DNA of 64,000 bases from Colwellia sp. BRX10-3 (GCF_014077505.1 NZ_JACGWA010000005.1:162828-226827), one strand, 5' to 3'; shown: positions 42,402 to 52,470, counted from the first letter of the stretch. Notes: generated by a model from the letters alone, not told the origin. Numbers and translations are program-made.

Positions 42402-43646
42402 TTATTTCTTTTTAGTCAGTACTGAGTCTGCCTGTTTAAGTGCCGTTATTCTACTTGATAAGCTGAACAATCTAATAAAACCTTCTGCATGTTTTTGGTC
42501 ATAAACATCGTCAGCACCAAAGGTAGCAAATTCTTCTGAATATAAGCTGTTTGGCGAACGACGTTGGGTCACTTGCGCCATACCTTTAAAGAGTTTAACC
42601 ACAACATCACCGGTAACTTTCTCGGCGAATGACGCTGCTGAAGCCAGTTGCGCCTTTGCAAGCGGCGTAAACCAACGACCGTCATAGATTACGTGTGAAA
42701 ATTCATGACCAACAGATTCACGATATTTTAAAGACTCTTTATCTAAAATTAATGATTCTAGACCCTTATATGCTGCCATTAGCACAGTACCACCTGGGGT
42801 TTCATAACAACCACGCGACTTCATGCCTACTAAACGGTTTTCAACAATATCGATACGACCAACACCATGTGCAGCCGCTTTTTCGTTTAAATACATCAAT
42901 GATTGATAGGCCGACATTGGTTTACCATCAACAGCAACTAATTCGCCTGCTTCAAAGCTCAACATCACTTTGGCCGCTTCATCTGGTGCATCCATTGGAT
43001 CTACGGTCATAGTCCACACTTCTTTTGAAGGCTCACACCAAGGGTCTTCTAGCTCACCACCTTCATGCGATATATGCCAAGCATTTGCGTCACGGCTATA
43101 AATTTTAGTTAATGATGCCGCACAAGGGATGTTACGCTCAGCTAAATAATCTAGTAAGTCTTCACGCGAAACCATATCCCACTCACGCCAAGGAGCAATA
43201 ACGGTTAATTGCGGTGCTAAGGCGGCAAAACATGCTTCAAAACGCACTTGATCGTTACCTTTACCGGTACAACCGTGACAAACCGCATCAGCACCTACTT
43301 TTAAGGCAATTTCGATATGGGCTTTGGCAATCACTGGACGCGCCATTGACGTACCTAACAAATATTGTCCTTCATAAACCGCACCAGTTTTGATAATAGG
43401 GTAAATGTAGTCTTTAACGTATTCTTCTTTTAAGTCAACTACATAGCACTCTGAAGCACCGGATGCGATCGCTTTTTCTTTAATACCAATAAGTTCTTCT
43501 TCACCTTGGCCAACATCAGCACAAAATGCCACCACTTCACAGCCATCATAATTCTCTTTTAACCAAGGAATGATTGCTGAGGTGTCTAAACCACCTGAAT
43601 ACGCTAATACTACTTTTTTAATGTCTTTTTTTGCTGCTAATGCCAT
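42402..43646 (-). CDS. argG: Argininosuccinate synthase
   Basis: 414 residues. The N-terminal ATP pyrophosphatase loop is [14 protein letters not shown] (about residue 12-25); the citrulline/aspartate site has [13 protein letters not shown] near residue 124-136. It joins citrulline and aspartate using ATP. It is in the argF-argG-argH(A) order, 114 bases after argF, and 20 bases before argH(A). Confidence 0.97.
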   Translation of the reverse strand: MALAAKKDIKKVVLAYSGGLDTSAIIPWLKENYDGCEVVAFCADVGQGEEELIGIKEKAIASGASECYVVDLKEEYVKDYIYPIIKTGAVYEGQYLLGTSMARPVIAKAHIEIALKVGADAVCHGCTGKGNDQVRFEACFAALAPQLTVIAPWREWDMVSREDLLDYLAERNIPCAASLTKIYSRDANAWHISHEGGELEDPWCEPSKEVWTMTVDPMDAPDEAAKVMLSFEAGELVAVDGKPMSAYQSLMYLNEKAAAHGVGRIDIVENRLVGMKSRGCYETPGGTVLMAAYKGLESLILDKESLKYRESVGHEFSHVIYDGRWFTPLAKAQLASAASFAEKVTGDVVVKLFKGMAQVTQRRSPNSLYSEEFATFGADDVYDQKHAEGFIRLFSLSSRITALKQADSVLTKKK

Positions 43647-43760
43647 GATTTAATTCCTTCACAATTTTTATCATCAGTCTAGCCAACTTCAAGGAATTGG
43701 CTAGGTTGAAAGGTATTTTTAAAATTTAAATTGATTGTTCTGTTGAAGTACAACAGCATA

Positions 43761-44675
43761 TTAATCCGCTAATATACTAACTAATACCGCATTTTGTGCC
43801 CACATACGGTTTTCAGCTGACTGAAACGCCACTGACATTTCGCTATCAAACAACTCGGTGGTAATTTCTTCTTCGAGGTGTGCTGGTTGGCAATGCATAA
43901 CGATACTTGCTCCAGTTTTGGCCATCAGTTTATGATTCACCTGATATGGCTTAAAGGTCGTTAAAACATCAGTAACATTGGTGTTATCACCCATTGATAT
44001 CCAAGTGTCCGTGTAGAGTGCATCTTGTGGTCCTAATGCTGTTATATCAGTGGTTAATAACAGTTTGGATCCTGAATCTTGGCTATACTTCAACGCTTTG
44101 TTAAACATTTTATCTTCAGGACCATAACCTTCTGGACAGACTAAAGTAAAATCAACGCCCACGATTGCCGCCATCAGCATTAATGAGTTAGAGACATTAT
44201 TAGCATCACCAATATAAGCAAGCTTTACGGTTGAAAGATCAGAGAAGTTTTCCGCAAGAGTAACAAAATCAGCCAATGCTTGGCATGGGTGATACTTGTC
44301 ACAAAGTGCATTGATCACAGGTATGCTGCCATGCTGTGCTAATTGTTCTATCGAACTGTTATTAAAAACACGAGCGACAATAGCATCGGCATAACACGAC
44401 AGGTTTTTAGCATAATCGCTAACCCGCTCGCGTTCACCCAATTTACCATTTTGTTGGCCTAAATAGAGCGCATGACCACCGAGTTTTTTAATGCCAATAT
44501 CAAAACTAACATGAGTTCTTAACGAAGGTTTTTCGAAGATCATCGCAACAGACTTACCCGCTAAAACCTGATTGTACTTTTCAGGTTGCTGTTTAATGTC
44601 ACGTGCTAAAGTAATTAAATCGAGTATTTGTTTTTTATTTAGCTGATCATCAGCTAAGAAATGTTCTAAATTCAT
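43761..44675 (-). CDS. argF: Ornithine carbamoyltransferase
   Basis: 304 residues. The carbamoyl phosphate motif is KPSLRTHVSF (SLRT in place of the more common STRT), and the ornithine site has TDTWISMGDN and HCQPAHLEEE, where HCLPA is more usual. It makes citrulline from ornithine and carbamoyl phosphate. 57 bases separate it from argB upstream. The two motif variants are mild and the family call is secure. Confidence 0.94.
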   Translation of the reverse strand: MNLEHFLADDQLNKKQILDLITLARDIKQQPEKYNQVLAGKSVAMIFEKPSLRTHVSFDIGIKKLGGHALYLGQQNGKLGERERVSDYAKNLSCYADAIVARVFNNSSIEQLAQHGSIPVINALCDKYHPCQALADFVTLAENFSDLSTVKLAYIGDANNVSNSLMLMAAIVGVDFTLVCPEGYGPEDKMFNKALKYSQDSGSKLLLTTDITALGPQDALYTDTWISMGDNTNVTDVLTTFKPYQVNHKLMAKTGASIVMHCQPAHLEEEITTELFDSEMSVAFQSAENRMWAQNAVLVSILAD

Positions 44676-44732
44676 TAAAATTTTATCCTGGACGAAAACG
44701 AGTTAACAACGAGTATAAGTAATATATGTTTA

Positions 44733-45521
44733 TCAAATACTGGGCTGTATACGAGTACCAATATTGGCACCGTTGAGCAAATCGATAATTTGCTCGGGCG
44801 ATTGCCAACTAGCAACCGCGATGCTTCGTCGCAACTTATTCGCCGCTTGTAATGCTGCGTTAACTTTAGCTGTCATGCCTCCGGCAATAACACCACTATT
44901 AATAAGTGCTTCTGCTTGCTCACCATTAAGTGAACTAAGATACTCACCGGTTGCGCCTTTAACGCCATTAACATCGGTTAGTAGCAACAAGTCAGCATTA
45001 AGTAACTGACATATAACTACCGCGGCATCATCAGCATTTACATTGACTAAGTCACCATTTTCCAATGCTCCAATAGATGAAACAATTGGTAAAAAATTTG
45101 CACTTAATAGCGTATCTAATAGCGCGCTACTATAGGGTTTTGGTACACCCACTTGACCTAATCCTAATGGGCTTAATTGACATTGCACCATTTGACCATC
45201 GGTAAGCGATAAGCCAACGGCTGGTAATTTTAAACTTGCCGCACTCGCAACAATCGCTTTATTAACATTTCCGGCAAGTGCACCACTAATAATTGGCATT
45301 TGCGCTTTCGGTGTTACCCGTAAACCATGTTTTTTCTCGGTAACAAATCCAGCTTGGGCAAGCATTTCATCAACCACACAACCACCGCCATGCACAATCA
45401 CCACAGGTTGATCTTTTAAACTGGCAATTACGGTTAACAATGCTGTTAAGGCTGAGGTATTACCTTGATTATAGCCATCTAAAATAGCACCGCCAATTTT
45501 GATCACAACAGGCTTTTTCAT
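44733..45521 (-). CDS. argB: N-acetylglutamate kinase
   Basis: 262 residues, close to the 258 of E. coli. It has the glycine-rich KIGGAILDG at the start, VIVHGGGCVVDEML near residue 42-55 and the nucleotide-site DVNGVKGATGEY. It phosphorylates N-acetylglutamate. It lacks the N-terminal helix that marks the arginine-inhibited hexameric type, so it is probably the dimeric E. coli type. Its start overlaps the argC stop by four bases. Confidence 0.95.
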   Translation of the reverse strand: MKKPVVIKIGGAILDGYNQGNTSALTALLTVIASLKDQPVVIVHGGGCVVDEMLAQAGFVTEKKHGLRVTPKAQMPIISGALAGNVNKAIVASAASLKLPAVGLSLTDGQMVQCQLSPLGLGQVGVPKPYSSALLDTLLSANFLPIVSSIGALENGDLVNVNADDAAVVICQLLNADLLLLTDVNGVKGATGEYLSSLNGEQAEALINSGVIAGGMTAKVNAALQAANKLRRSIAVASWQSPEQIIDLLNGANIGTRIQPSI

Positions 45522-46558
45522 AACCAGCTCCCAGGTGTTAATAAGCTATATTCGCTGGGTAAACCCAAGCTAATATTAGCGCATTGTATTGCTTGCGATG
45601 CCGCACCTTTTAAAAGATTGTCAATGGCACAACTCACAACTACAACATGTTTATTTTCATCAACTAGCCAATGCACATCAGCAAATGGCGTATGGGCAAC
45701 ATTGTCAATTTTAGGCCAAGACTTCACTATTCTCACAAGAGGTGTATCTTGGTATGCTTGCGTAAAGACATCGTCAACTTGTTGACTAGTCACGTCTGCT
45801 TTCAACTGTAATGTTATTGTAACTAATAGCCCACGTTTATAAGGAGCTAAATGCGGATTAAATATCACCTCAGCATTAGCTTCTTGACTAATTTCTGGCT
45901 GATGTCTGTGTTGTAAAATATTGTAGGGAGTTAGGCTAACTTCACAAAAGCTTGTCGCTAATGAGGCCTTACGACCAGCACCAGTGACACCACTGATACC
46001 ATTGACAACAATTAGCGAGTTTTCTTGATGAAGCGCATTACTGGTGATGGGTTTTAACGCCAATAAACTTGCTGTGGGATAACAGCCAGGTACAGCAATT
46101 AAATTACTGGTAGCAATTTTTGCAGCTTGCCATTCGGCTAAACCATATTGAGCCTGTTGCAGAGCGTTTAACGAGTGATGTTCAAAACCATAATGAACAG
46201 GATATTGCTTGGCGTCTTTTAAACGAAAGCCACCAGACAAGTCGAACACTTTAATATTATGGTCAATAAAGGCTTGTGCCCATTGCGCACTAAATTCATG
46301 AGGGGTAGCAAAAAATACCGCATCGATACTATGTTCAGATGATCTAATATGTTGATCAAACCATTGCTGAGAAAAAGAATGCAGGGGTACAGCACAAATC
46401 CCCTGCCAGCGAGCATGTAATTCCGCAAAAGTTTTACCACTAGAAGTACTATTTTCAGACACTAACAAGTGTTGAATTGATATTTTGTTATGCTGTGTTA
46501 ATAAACCAATTAACTCAGCACCGACATAACCACTTGCACCAATAACTACGACGTTCAT
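45518..46558 (-). CDS. argC: N-acetyl-gamma-glutamyl-phosphate reductase
   Basis: 346 residues. The NAD(P)-binding start is VVIGASGYVGAELIGLL and the catalytic cysteine is in IAVPGCYPTASLLAL (about residue 181-195). It reduces N-acetylglutamyl phosphate to the semialdehyde. First gene of the arg operon. Upstream lies a 314-base divergent region shared with argE that contains the candidate ArgR boxes. Confidence 0.96.
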   Translation of the reverse strand: MNVVVIGASGYVGAELIGLLTQHNKISIQHLLVSENSTSSGKTFAELHARWQGICAVPLHSFSQQWFDQHIRSSEHSIDAVFFATPHEFSAQWAQAFIDHNIKVFDLSGGFRLKDAKQYPVHYGFEHHSLNALQQAQYGLAEWQAAKIATSNLIAVPGCYPTASLLALKPITSNALHQENSLIVVNGISGVTGAGRKASLATSFCEVSLTPYNILQHRHQPEISQEANAEVIFNPHLAPYKRGLLVTITLQLKADVTSQQVDDVFTQAYQDTPLVRIVKSWPKIDNVAHTPFADVHWLVDENKHVVVVSCAIDNLLKGAASQAIQCANISLGLPSEYSLLTPGSWL

Positions 46559-46620
46559 TTACTTACCATTATGTTTACGATTAGAAATTACAATGGGTAT
46601 TGTTATCAACACGTAAAATT

Positions 46621-46652
46621 TGCAATTCTATTCAACTTTGACTAATTATTTT
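46621..46652 (-). promoter_or_regulatory. Candidate ArgR operator (two ARG-box-like sites) before argC
   Basis: On the minus strand TGAATAGAATTGCA (46621-46634) has a perfect TGAAT half-site, and AAAATAATTAGTCA (46639-46652) matches about 11 of 14 positions of the ARG box TGAATwwwwATTCA. Centre-to-centre spacing is 18 bases, not the usual 21. The promoter of argC could not be placed with confidence. The rest of 46559-46872 holds no gene. Confidence 0.45.
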
Positions 46653-46787
46653 CTAGCGATTATTACCAAAAATATGGCGTTATCTAGAAAATCATGATTT
46701 CCAAGACCTAATATTTACTCTATCGTCGTCGTTTAGTCGAATTGATTACAAACATTTTCATAGTGTGGTTAAATTAGGCTATTTACA

Positions 46788-46815
46788 TTGTTAAGTTAAA
46801 GTATCATCATATAAC
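46788..46815 (+). promoter_or_regulatory. Candidate promoter of argE with overlapping ARG box
   Basis: TTGTTA (46788-46793) is 16 bases from TATAAC (46810-46815). An ARG-box-like sequence, TAACTAATTATGCA at 46812-46825 (about 11 of 14 matches), overlaps the -10 box, a position where ArgR would block polymerase. Confidence 0.5.
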
Positions 46816-46872
46816 TAATTATGCAATTAAAAAGCATAACTACCCATGAAATAAATTTAGGTTTTAAATATA

Positions 46873-48033
46873 ATGAAAAAGCTAAACAAGAATCTACCCA
46901 ACTTTACCCAAGCCATTAGCCAATTAATAGCACAGCCAAGTATCAGTTCATCACAAGCTAGCTGGGATCAAAGTAATGAGGGCGTGATAAATTTACTCTC
47001 TGCTTGGTTTGAAACATTGGGCTTTGCTATTACTATTCAAGCGGTGCCGAACGTTAAAGGTAAGTTTAATATGTTAGCGAAATTAGGCACTGGCTCAGGT
47101 GGTTTATTACTTGCGGGCCATAGCGACACAGTACCTTTTGATGAAAATCGCTGGTTATCTGATCCATTAAAAATTACCGATATCGATAATAAGCTGTTTG
47201 GCTTAGGTAGCTGTGACATGAAAGGCTTTTTTGCTTTTATTTTACAAGTTTGTCAACAGCTAGATTTTGCCTCAATAAAGAGGCCGTTATACGTTTTAGC
47301 CACTGCTGATGAAGAAACTACTATGGCTGGTGCGAGATTCTTTGCTAACAGTGAAATAATAAAACCTGACGTTGCGATTATAGGCGAGCCGACAAATTTA
47401 GTGCCTGTGGTAATGCACAAAGGTCACATGTCTCATAAAATCAGCATTAAAGGTCAAGCTGGACATTCAAGCAAGCCTGCCAGTGGCGTCAATGCTATTG
47501 AAATTATGTATCAAGTAATTAGCGAATTATTCAAGCTCAGGGACAATCTCAACCTGAATTTTCAAAATGAAGCTTTTGACGTTCAAACACCAACAATAAA
47601 TTTAGGTGCCATTAGAGGTGGCGACAATGCCAATAGAATTTGTGGCCATTGTGAGTTAGATATTGATATGCGATCTTTACCGGGTATGAAAGACGAAGAG
47701 CTGGTTTCATGGTTATCAAAGGCGTTGCAGCCAATAGCAGAAAAATATCCTGGACGGCTATCAATAAGTGAACTTGACCCTAGCTCACCGAGTTTTCAGC
47801 AGACACCTGAAAGTGAGTTAGTGCTGACCGCTGAAAAACTTTCTGGTCATCACTGTTGTGCTGTAAATTACGCTACAGAAGCACCTTTTATTCAACAATT
47901 AGGTTGCCAAACTATCGTTATGGGACCCGGCTCTATCGATCAGGCTCATCAACCTAATGAATATTTAGCTCATAGTGAAATTACCAAAACTGAGGTGTTA
48001 CTCACTAAACTCGTTCATCATTATTGCTTTTAA
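46873..48033 (+). CDS. argE: Acetylornithine deacetylase
   Basis: 386 residues, M20 metallopeptidase family. Metal ligands are seen in LLLAGHSDTVPFDENRW (about residue 75-91), GLGSCDMKGFF and DEETTMAGA, with a dimerisation domain in the middle (HKGHMSHKISIKGQAGHSS). It removes acetate from N-acetylornithine, so this organism uses the linear pathway and needs fresh N-acetylglutamate each time, in keeping with two NAGS domains nearby. Divergent from argC. Confidence 0.95.
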   Translation: MKKLNKNLPNFTQAISQLIAQPSISSSQASWDQSNEGVINLLSAWFETLGFAITIQAVPNVKGKFNMLAKLGTGSGGLLLAGHSDTVPFDENRWLSDPLKITDIDNKLFGLGSCDMKGFFAFILQVCQQLDFASIKRPLYVLATADEETTMAGARFFANSEIIKPDVAIIGEPTNLVPVVMHKGHMSHKISIKGQAGHSSKPASGVNAIEIMYQVISELFKLRDNLNLNFQNEAFDVQTPTINLGAIRGGDNANRICGHCELDIDMRSLPGMKDEELVSWLSKALQPIAEKYPGRLSISELDPSSPSFQQTPESELVLTAEKLSGHHCCAVNYATEAPFIQQLGCQTIVMGPGSIDQAHQPNEYLAHSEITKTEVLLTKLVHHYCF

Positions 48034-48153
48034 TTCTTGCGCTATATACAACTATAAAATGGATTGGTGCATAAAATTAAACTTACTCTACTATTTATGC
48101 TCTGTTGGTTTGTACTCTAGGTGTTTTACTCTGATATTTTTTCCTGGTGTTAG

Positions 48154-49614
48154 TTAGCTGATACGATTCCAGAGTTTTTGGTTAGTTTTTTTGATGAAAT
48201 ATTCTTCAGGCTGCCAACAACGCGGCAATAAATCAAGTTCTTTTCGTTCAAGATAGTTTGATGATAGCAAGGCTAGTATCTCATTCAGCCTCTCTTTATT
48301 AATACTGGAAAACTCTTTCGCCGTTTCCACAAAATACAAATTATTGCTTTTTTTAATGATCAAATCATGACCATGACCAATGAATGTTAACTGTCTTGTT
48401 GCTATACGACATTTGGGCTCATTCGGCTTATCAGGATAAAACTGGGTTACTATCGCATATTCGTAACGAACATCCTGTTCAACATCATGAGGAATATAAA
48501 TAACCCCAAATCCTTGCGGAAAGTCGCCAGTAATTTGATATAAAGTGTCGACAACGCTGCGACTGCAATTGCCGCGTTCAGCGTTCAGATATAAGGCTTG
48601 ATAAACTTTCGGTAATAATTTGTAGTTGTAATTGTCTTTAGTTGATAAAACAATTGAAGTATATATTTGTGGTACTTTTAATATATTGCCAACCCCTAAT
48701 TTAGGCTGAACACTACACATTAGCAACTGTTTAGAAAAGCGTAACTTATTGGTTTCTTTGGCATTAAAAACGTCTCGTTCAATTTTAGAATTACCCAAAT
48801 AGTTTACAGCCCCAATGCCATTGATAAGATACTTAATGGTTTCACGATAATTAATTTGTAACAGTGCTTTACGTTCTTCAATTTGTAATGTGCGAAAAAC
48901 GTCTTGCTTGCCGTCAGTGCCGTGCATAATTTTCTGTGCATCAGGATGATAATTGCCAATGTCTTGTAATATTGCAGCCATTAATAAAGGCACTTTCACA
49001 TGATCGACGAATTGATCATAAGCCGCTTTGTTTTCACTACGTAATTCATTAAAATCAAAATCGGCTATATCAGCTAATTCTTGCGCCAAGTAGACCTCAG
49101 ATATAAGTTTTTTTAAGCAGATTTGATCCAACAACCTTAAAGCGAGCACGCCTCTGTACAGTGGCTTACTTCGCTCGTTTGCTACAGCAACCTTATTTCC
49201 TTCTGTTGGCGATAATAGTTGAATAGTACCTAATAGCTCTGCAGATTTTCGATTAGTTTCAGCACGACTCTCGCCTTCACAAAGCTCAATTATATCTCGA
49301 CATATCTGCTGTAAATGATCCGCACGTTCATTGCGCTCTAAACGTAACTCTTGCGAGTAATCACTTTGCTCTCGTTCGAAGTTAAAAAGTTTAATTTTAC
49401 TTTTACTTTTACTTTTATCACTGTCAATTTCTCCTAATTTAGCAATATCATTATTAAGTTTATCTAGTTTACGTTGTGAGAATTGCTCTAGATCGTAAAA
49501 TGCAATAGCCCTTTCTAAGACAGAATCTTTTAAAGCACTGCGACCATAAATTTTATTTAATAAAATTTTGACCTTAGCTGTAAACTTAGTATCGCCAATT
49601 AAATGTTTCGACAT
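48154..49614 (-). CDS. Uncharacterised protein with a possible degenerate HD-like segment
   Basis: 486 residues. I do not recognise the family. The first 100 residues are charged and probably coiled coil, with a Lys-Ser repeat DSDKSKSKSKIK near residue 65-76 encoded by a hexanucleotide repeat (TTTTAC three times, 49395-49412). Around residue 218-242 the segment HVKVPLLMAAILQDIGNYHP recalls the AALLHDIGK core of HD-GYP proteins, but the HD pair is QD here, so catalysis is doubtful. There is no signal peptide or membrane segment. It lies alone between argE and a DUF2970 gene. Confidence 0.6.
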   Translation of the reverse strand: MSKHLIGDTKFTAKVKILLNKIYGRSALKDSVLERAIAFYDLEQFSQRKLDKLNNDIAKLGEIDSDKSKSKSKIKLFNFEREQSDYSQELRLERNERADHLQQICRDIIELCEGESRAETNRKSAELLGTIQLLSPTEGNKVAVANERSKPLYRGVLALRLLDQICLKKLISEVYLAQELADIADFDFNELRSENKAAYDQFVDHVKVPLLMAAILQDIGNYHPDAQKIMHGTDGKQDVFRTLQIEERKALLQINYRETIKYLINGIGAVNYLGNSKIERDVFNAKETNKLRFSKQLLMCSVQPKLGVGNILKVPQIYTSIVLSTKDNYNYKLLPKVYQALYLNAERGNCSRSVVDTLYQITGDFPQGFGVIYIPHDVEQDVRYEYAIVTQFYPDKPNEPKCRIATRQLTFIGHGHDLIIKKSNNLYFVETAKEFSSINKERLNEILALLSSNYLERKELDLLPRCWQPEEYFIKKTNQKLWNRIS

Positions 49615-49873
49615 GTATTCCGTTCATATAAATAATGCTGATAAAGTGCAATTGTTCAATCATAGCTTGATTCCTCAATCACAATATTTAACTGTCCTCA
49701 ATAATACTTAACATTAATCAAATTAATTAAAATATCAATACTTAAGTGGTTAATTAAGCGAAACTTTACAAAATTTAGTTAAATTAGCAGCACTTGATCG
49801 GTGCTGCGCATTAGCACATACTGATTAAAACTGCTGTGATAAAAATTTGCCATACTGGCAATTAAGGATAATG

Positions 49874-50065
49874 ATGGCCTCAAGCAACTTTAAAGAAACA
49901 CTTAAAAGCGTTGGTGCAGCATTTTTTGGTGTGCAAAGTGATAAAAATAGAGAACGCGATTTTACCCAAGGTAAATTTAGTCATTTCATTATTGCGGGGG
50001 TAATTGCCGTGGTGCTATTTATAGGCTCGTTAATTGCTATTGTAAGCTTTGTGCTACCAAGCTGA
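49874..50065 (+). CDS. DUF2970 family small membrane protein
   Basis: 63 residues from the ATG at 49874, with AAGGA five bases upstream; another ATG at 49871 and a longer frame from 49847 are also open. The sequence AAFFGVQSDKNRERDFTQGK, then SHFIIAGVIAVVLFIGSLIA, is characteristic of DUF2970: a short cytosolic part and one C-terminal membrane helix (about residue 38-60). The function of the family is unknown. The gap 49615-49873 before it holds no other gene that I can see. Confidence 0.8.
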   Translation: MASSNFKETLKSVGAAFFGVQSDKNRERDFTQGKFSHFIIAGVIAVVLFIGSLIAIVSFVLPS

Positions 50066-50226
50066 TATTTATCAAACTCAGTTCACCTAACATGTTGAGT
50101 GAGCATCATTAGATAGCATTTCAACAGGATGGACTTGTCTCATTACTCACTATCGCCATATAACTTCCCAAATAAATTTAAACTGACTTAGTAAGTTAAG
50201 AAGGGCTTATTTGAGTAGAATAATAG

Positions 50227-51042
50227 TTAATAAAGCGCGAGTAGTTCAGAGACTTTATTACGTTTATTACCTTTTTGACTAATCGTTCGAGACACTTCTA
50301 TTGAGTGATGTTTTTTCGCATGCTCATATATTTTTCGCGTCCAGATAGTATCGTGATTACTGATCAATACTGATATGTTTCGTTTTTTGGTTACTTCTTC
50401 TGCCGCATTTGCTAAATCTGCTTGTTCATCCAAACCAAAGCCGTTACCTGAATAACTGGTAAAACTCGCCGTTTTGCTTAACGGCACGTAAGGTGGATCG
50501 CAATAAATGACATCCCCTGATTTTGCATGAGCAAAGGTTTGTCGATAACCGTCACAAATAAATACCGCTTTTTCGGCTTTTTCTGCGAAGTAGATTAGCT
50601 CTGCTTCAGGAAAGTAAGGACGTTTGTATTGGCCAAAAGGGACATTATAACCGCCAGATTTATTGTATCGACATAAACCATTATAACCATGACGATTCAT
50701 GTAGAGAAAAACTAGGGATCTAAAATATGGGTCTGAACTGGCATTAAACTCTTTTCGCAGCTGATAATAAACTTCTGCTTGATTATTTTCTGGTGAAAAA
50801 AATCGACGAGCATCTTGGATAAACCTAGCGGGGGTGCGTTGCACAATACGGTATAAATTAACGAGATCTTGATTAATATCACTGAGTAAATATTCATCAT
50901 AATCGCTATTTAGAAACACTGAACCGGCACCAACAAAAGGTTCAATCAGGCGATTTCCTTTTGGCAGCATAGAATTTATGACATCGCTTAGAGCGTATTT
51001 ACCACCCGCCCATTTTAAAAACGCTCGATGTTTTTTCTTCAT
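50227..51042 (-). CDS. dam: DNA adenine methyltransferase (GATC)
   Basis: 271 residues, class D12 methylase. It has the SAM-binding start FLKWAGGKYALSDVI (about residue 8-22), RLIEPFVGAGSVFL, and the catalytic DPPYVPLS motif near residue 182-189. It methylates adenine in GATC for mismatch repair strand choice and replication timing. Last gene of pilMNOPQ-aroK-aroB-damX-dam, the usual gammaproteobacterial order. Confidence 0.96.
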   Translation of the reverse strand: MKKKHRAFLKWAGGKYALSDVINSMLPKGNRLIEPFVGAGSVFLNSDYDEYLLSDINQDLVNLYRIVQRTPARFIQDARRFFSPENNQAEVYYQLRKEFNASSDPYFRSLVFLYMNRHGYNGLCRYNKSGGYNVPFGQYKRPYFPEAELIYFAEKAEKAVFICDGYRQTFAHAKSGDVIYCDPPYVPLSKTASFTSYSGNGFGLDEQADLANAAEEVTKKRNISVLISNHDTIWTRKIYEHAKKHHSIEVSRTISQKGNKRNKVSELLALY

Positions 51043-51120
51043 GGCACCTACAAACTCTAAAATTTAACAACAGATGTCTACATCTGAAAAGTAAGCGGGG
51101 ATTGTATCCTGAATCAACCT

Positions 51121-52470
51121 TTATTGGGAGTGCAGAAATGCATTGATTTCGTCATTAATTACCCTAACAGGCTTTATCCATGGTTGACGTGCTAATAACG
51201 ATTTTGGCAAAAGCGATAAGGCAGATTGTGCTGTTGATTTATCGGCATATACCGAACTAGTAATAACAATTAATGGTTTATTATTTAATAAGCGCTGATA
51301 TACCTGGTGATCAATAGTTGATAAGGTATCTAAAAATGTTTTTGGCAATTTCAAATCACGAAAAGCCGCTAGTTGTATGACATAGCCAGCATTATTCGCG
51401 TAGTAGTCATTATCTACTGTTAATTGATTAGTCAGCTTACTCTGCTCTGCACTAGTTTTCATGTTTAGCAGACTTGTTGAAGTTTTTAGTACTGCATCAA
51501 CAGCCTGAGCATTAGCGTTATTCACAGTTGTTATCGCAGACATAATATCGCTAGGCAAAGCCGGTAACGTTTCCACTTTAATTGATACAACCGGTAATGG
51601 ATTTATTAACGATGAGTATATTTCGCTGGGTATAGCCGCAATATTAGTGCTATTGATTACTGTTATTGAATCTGACATCTGAGCAAAAGTTTCACCGTCA
51701 CTTGATAAAACCATGGTTTGCGGTTTAGCTAAAGCTTTGGTTAATGACACTTCTTCATGGTTGTTCGCGATTATTACTTTAGAAAAGTTGAAACTATCTA
51801 TTTGAAATAAGTTAATAATTCCAGCACCTAGGCCAAGTAACAGAACTAATACACTAATTTGCCATTTATTCTGCTTGATAAAATTCCATTTCGGCTGACT
51901 GTTTTTAAATATAACTGACGAGGTCGATAGAAGTTGTCCTGACTGCGCCGATAATAATGTCAGCTTATTTTCAAATAAGCTTTTATTCGTAGCGACATTT
52001 TTTCCAGCTTGTGCCGAACCAAACATCACGATGTTAACGACCAGATTAGCTTTTTTTGCAATAGCCGCTAATTGTGATAACTCATGTAACAACTGCAAAG
52101 ATAAATGCTGAGCACTCTCGAGTACAATACTAATAGCCTGCTTTGATTTCTTAGATAAATTGATCACACTTACCGCTAATGAAATTTCAGGATCAAATAA
52201 TTCTCCAGTGTATAACTGTTCAATAATTCGGCAACGAATTTGGATATTATTAAATTGTGGAGATAGTGAAATATAGGCAGCGTTATGCTGTTCAGGTAGA
52301 CCGGCTAGAAACTGACTTGAAATAGGGGCACTTTGCTCTACGTTTTCATCAATAACCAAAATGGCTTGTTTAGAAAAACGTAGAATATAGTCTATGCGTG
52401 CTTGTGCACTAATTTTAGTGACACTGGTGTTATCGTTTGATATGCCAATATTTTGCTTTAACGCCGACAT
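51121..52470 (-). CDS. damX: DamX-like SPOR-domain cell division protein
   Basis: 449 residues. The cytoplasmic N-terminal part (about residue 25-170) has the strand and helix pattern of the AAA/P-loop domain seen in DamX-type proteins but no Walker A motif. A membrane helix follows (WQISVLVLLLGLGAGIINLF, about residue 205-225). After a low-complexity linker the C-terminal SPOR domain begins at GYVIQLAAFRDLKLPK (about residue 358) and runs to the end. SPOR domains bind denuded glycan at the septum. The aroB-damX-dam order supports the name. Confidence 0.85.
   Translation of the reverse strand: MSALKQNIGISNDNTSVTKISAQARIDYILRFSKQAILVIDENVEQSAPISSQFLAGLPEQHNAAYISLSPQFNNIQIRCRIIEQLYTGELFDPEISLAVSVINLSKKSKQAISIVLESAQHLSLQLLHELSQLAAIAKKANLVVNIVMFGSAQAGKNVATNKSLFENKLTLLSAQSGQLLSTSSVIFKNSQPKWNFIKQNKWQISVLVLLLGLGAGIINLFQIDSFNFSKVIIANNHEEVSLTKALAKPQTMVLSSDGETFAQMSDSITVINSTNIAAIPSEIYSSLINPLPVVSIKVETLPALPSDIMSAITTVNNANAQAVDAVLKTSTSLLNMKTSAEQSKLTNQLTVDNDYYANNAGYVIQLAAFRDLKLPKTFLDTLSTIDHQVYQRLLNNKPLIVITSSVYADKSTAQSALSLLPKSLLARQPWIKPVRVINDEINAFLHSQ

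Noticed and set aside
43761..44675. ArgF motif changes (SLRT and HCQPA) as evidence of a different transcarbamylase
   Set aside because: The position between argB and argG, the SMGDN ornithine loop and the length all fit ornithine carbamoyltransferase; the changes are tolerated variants.
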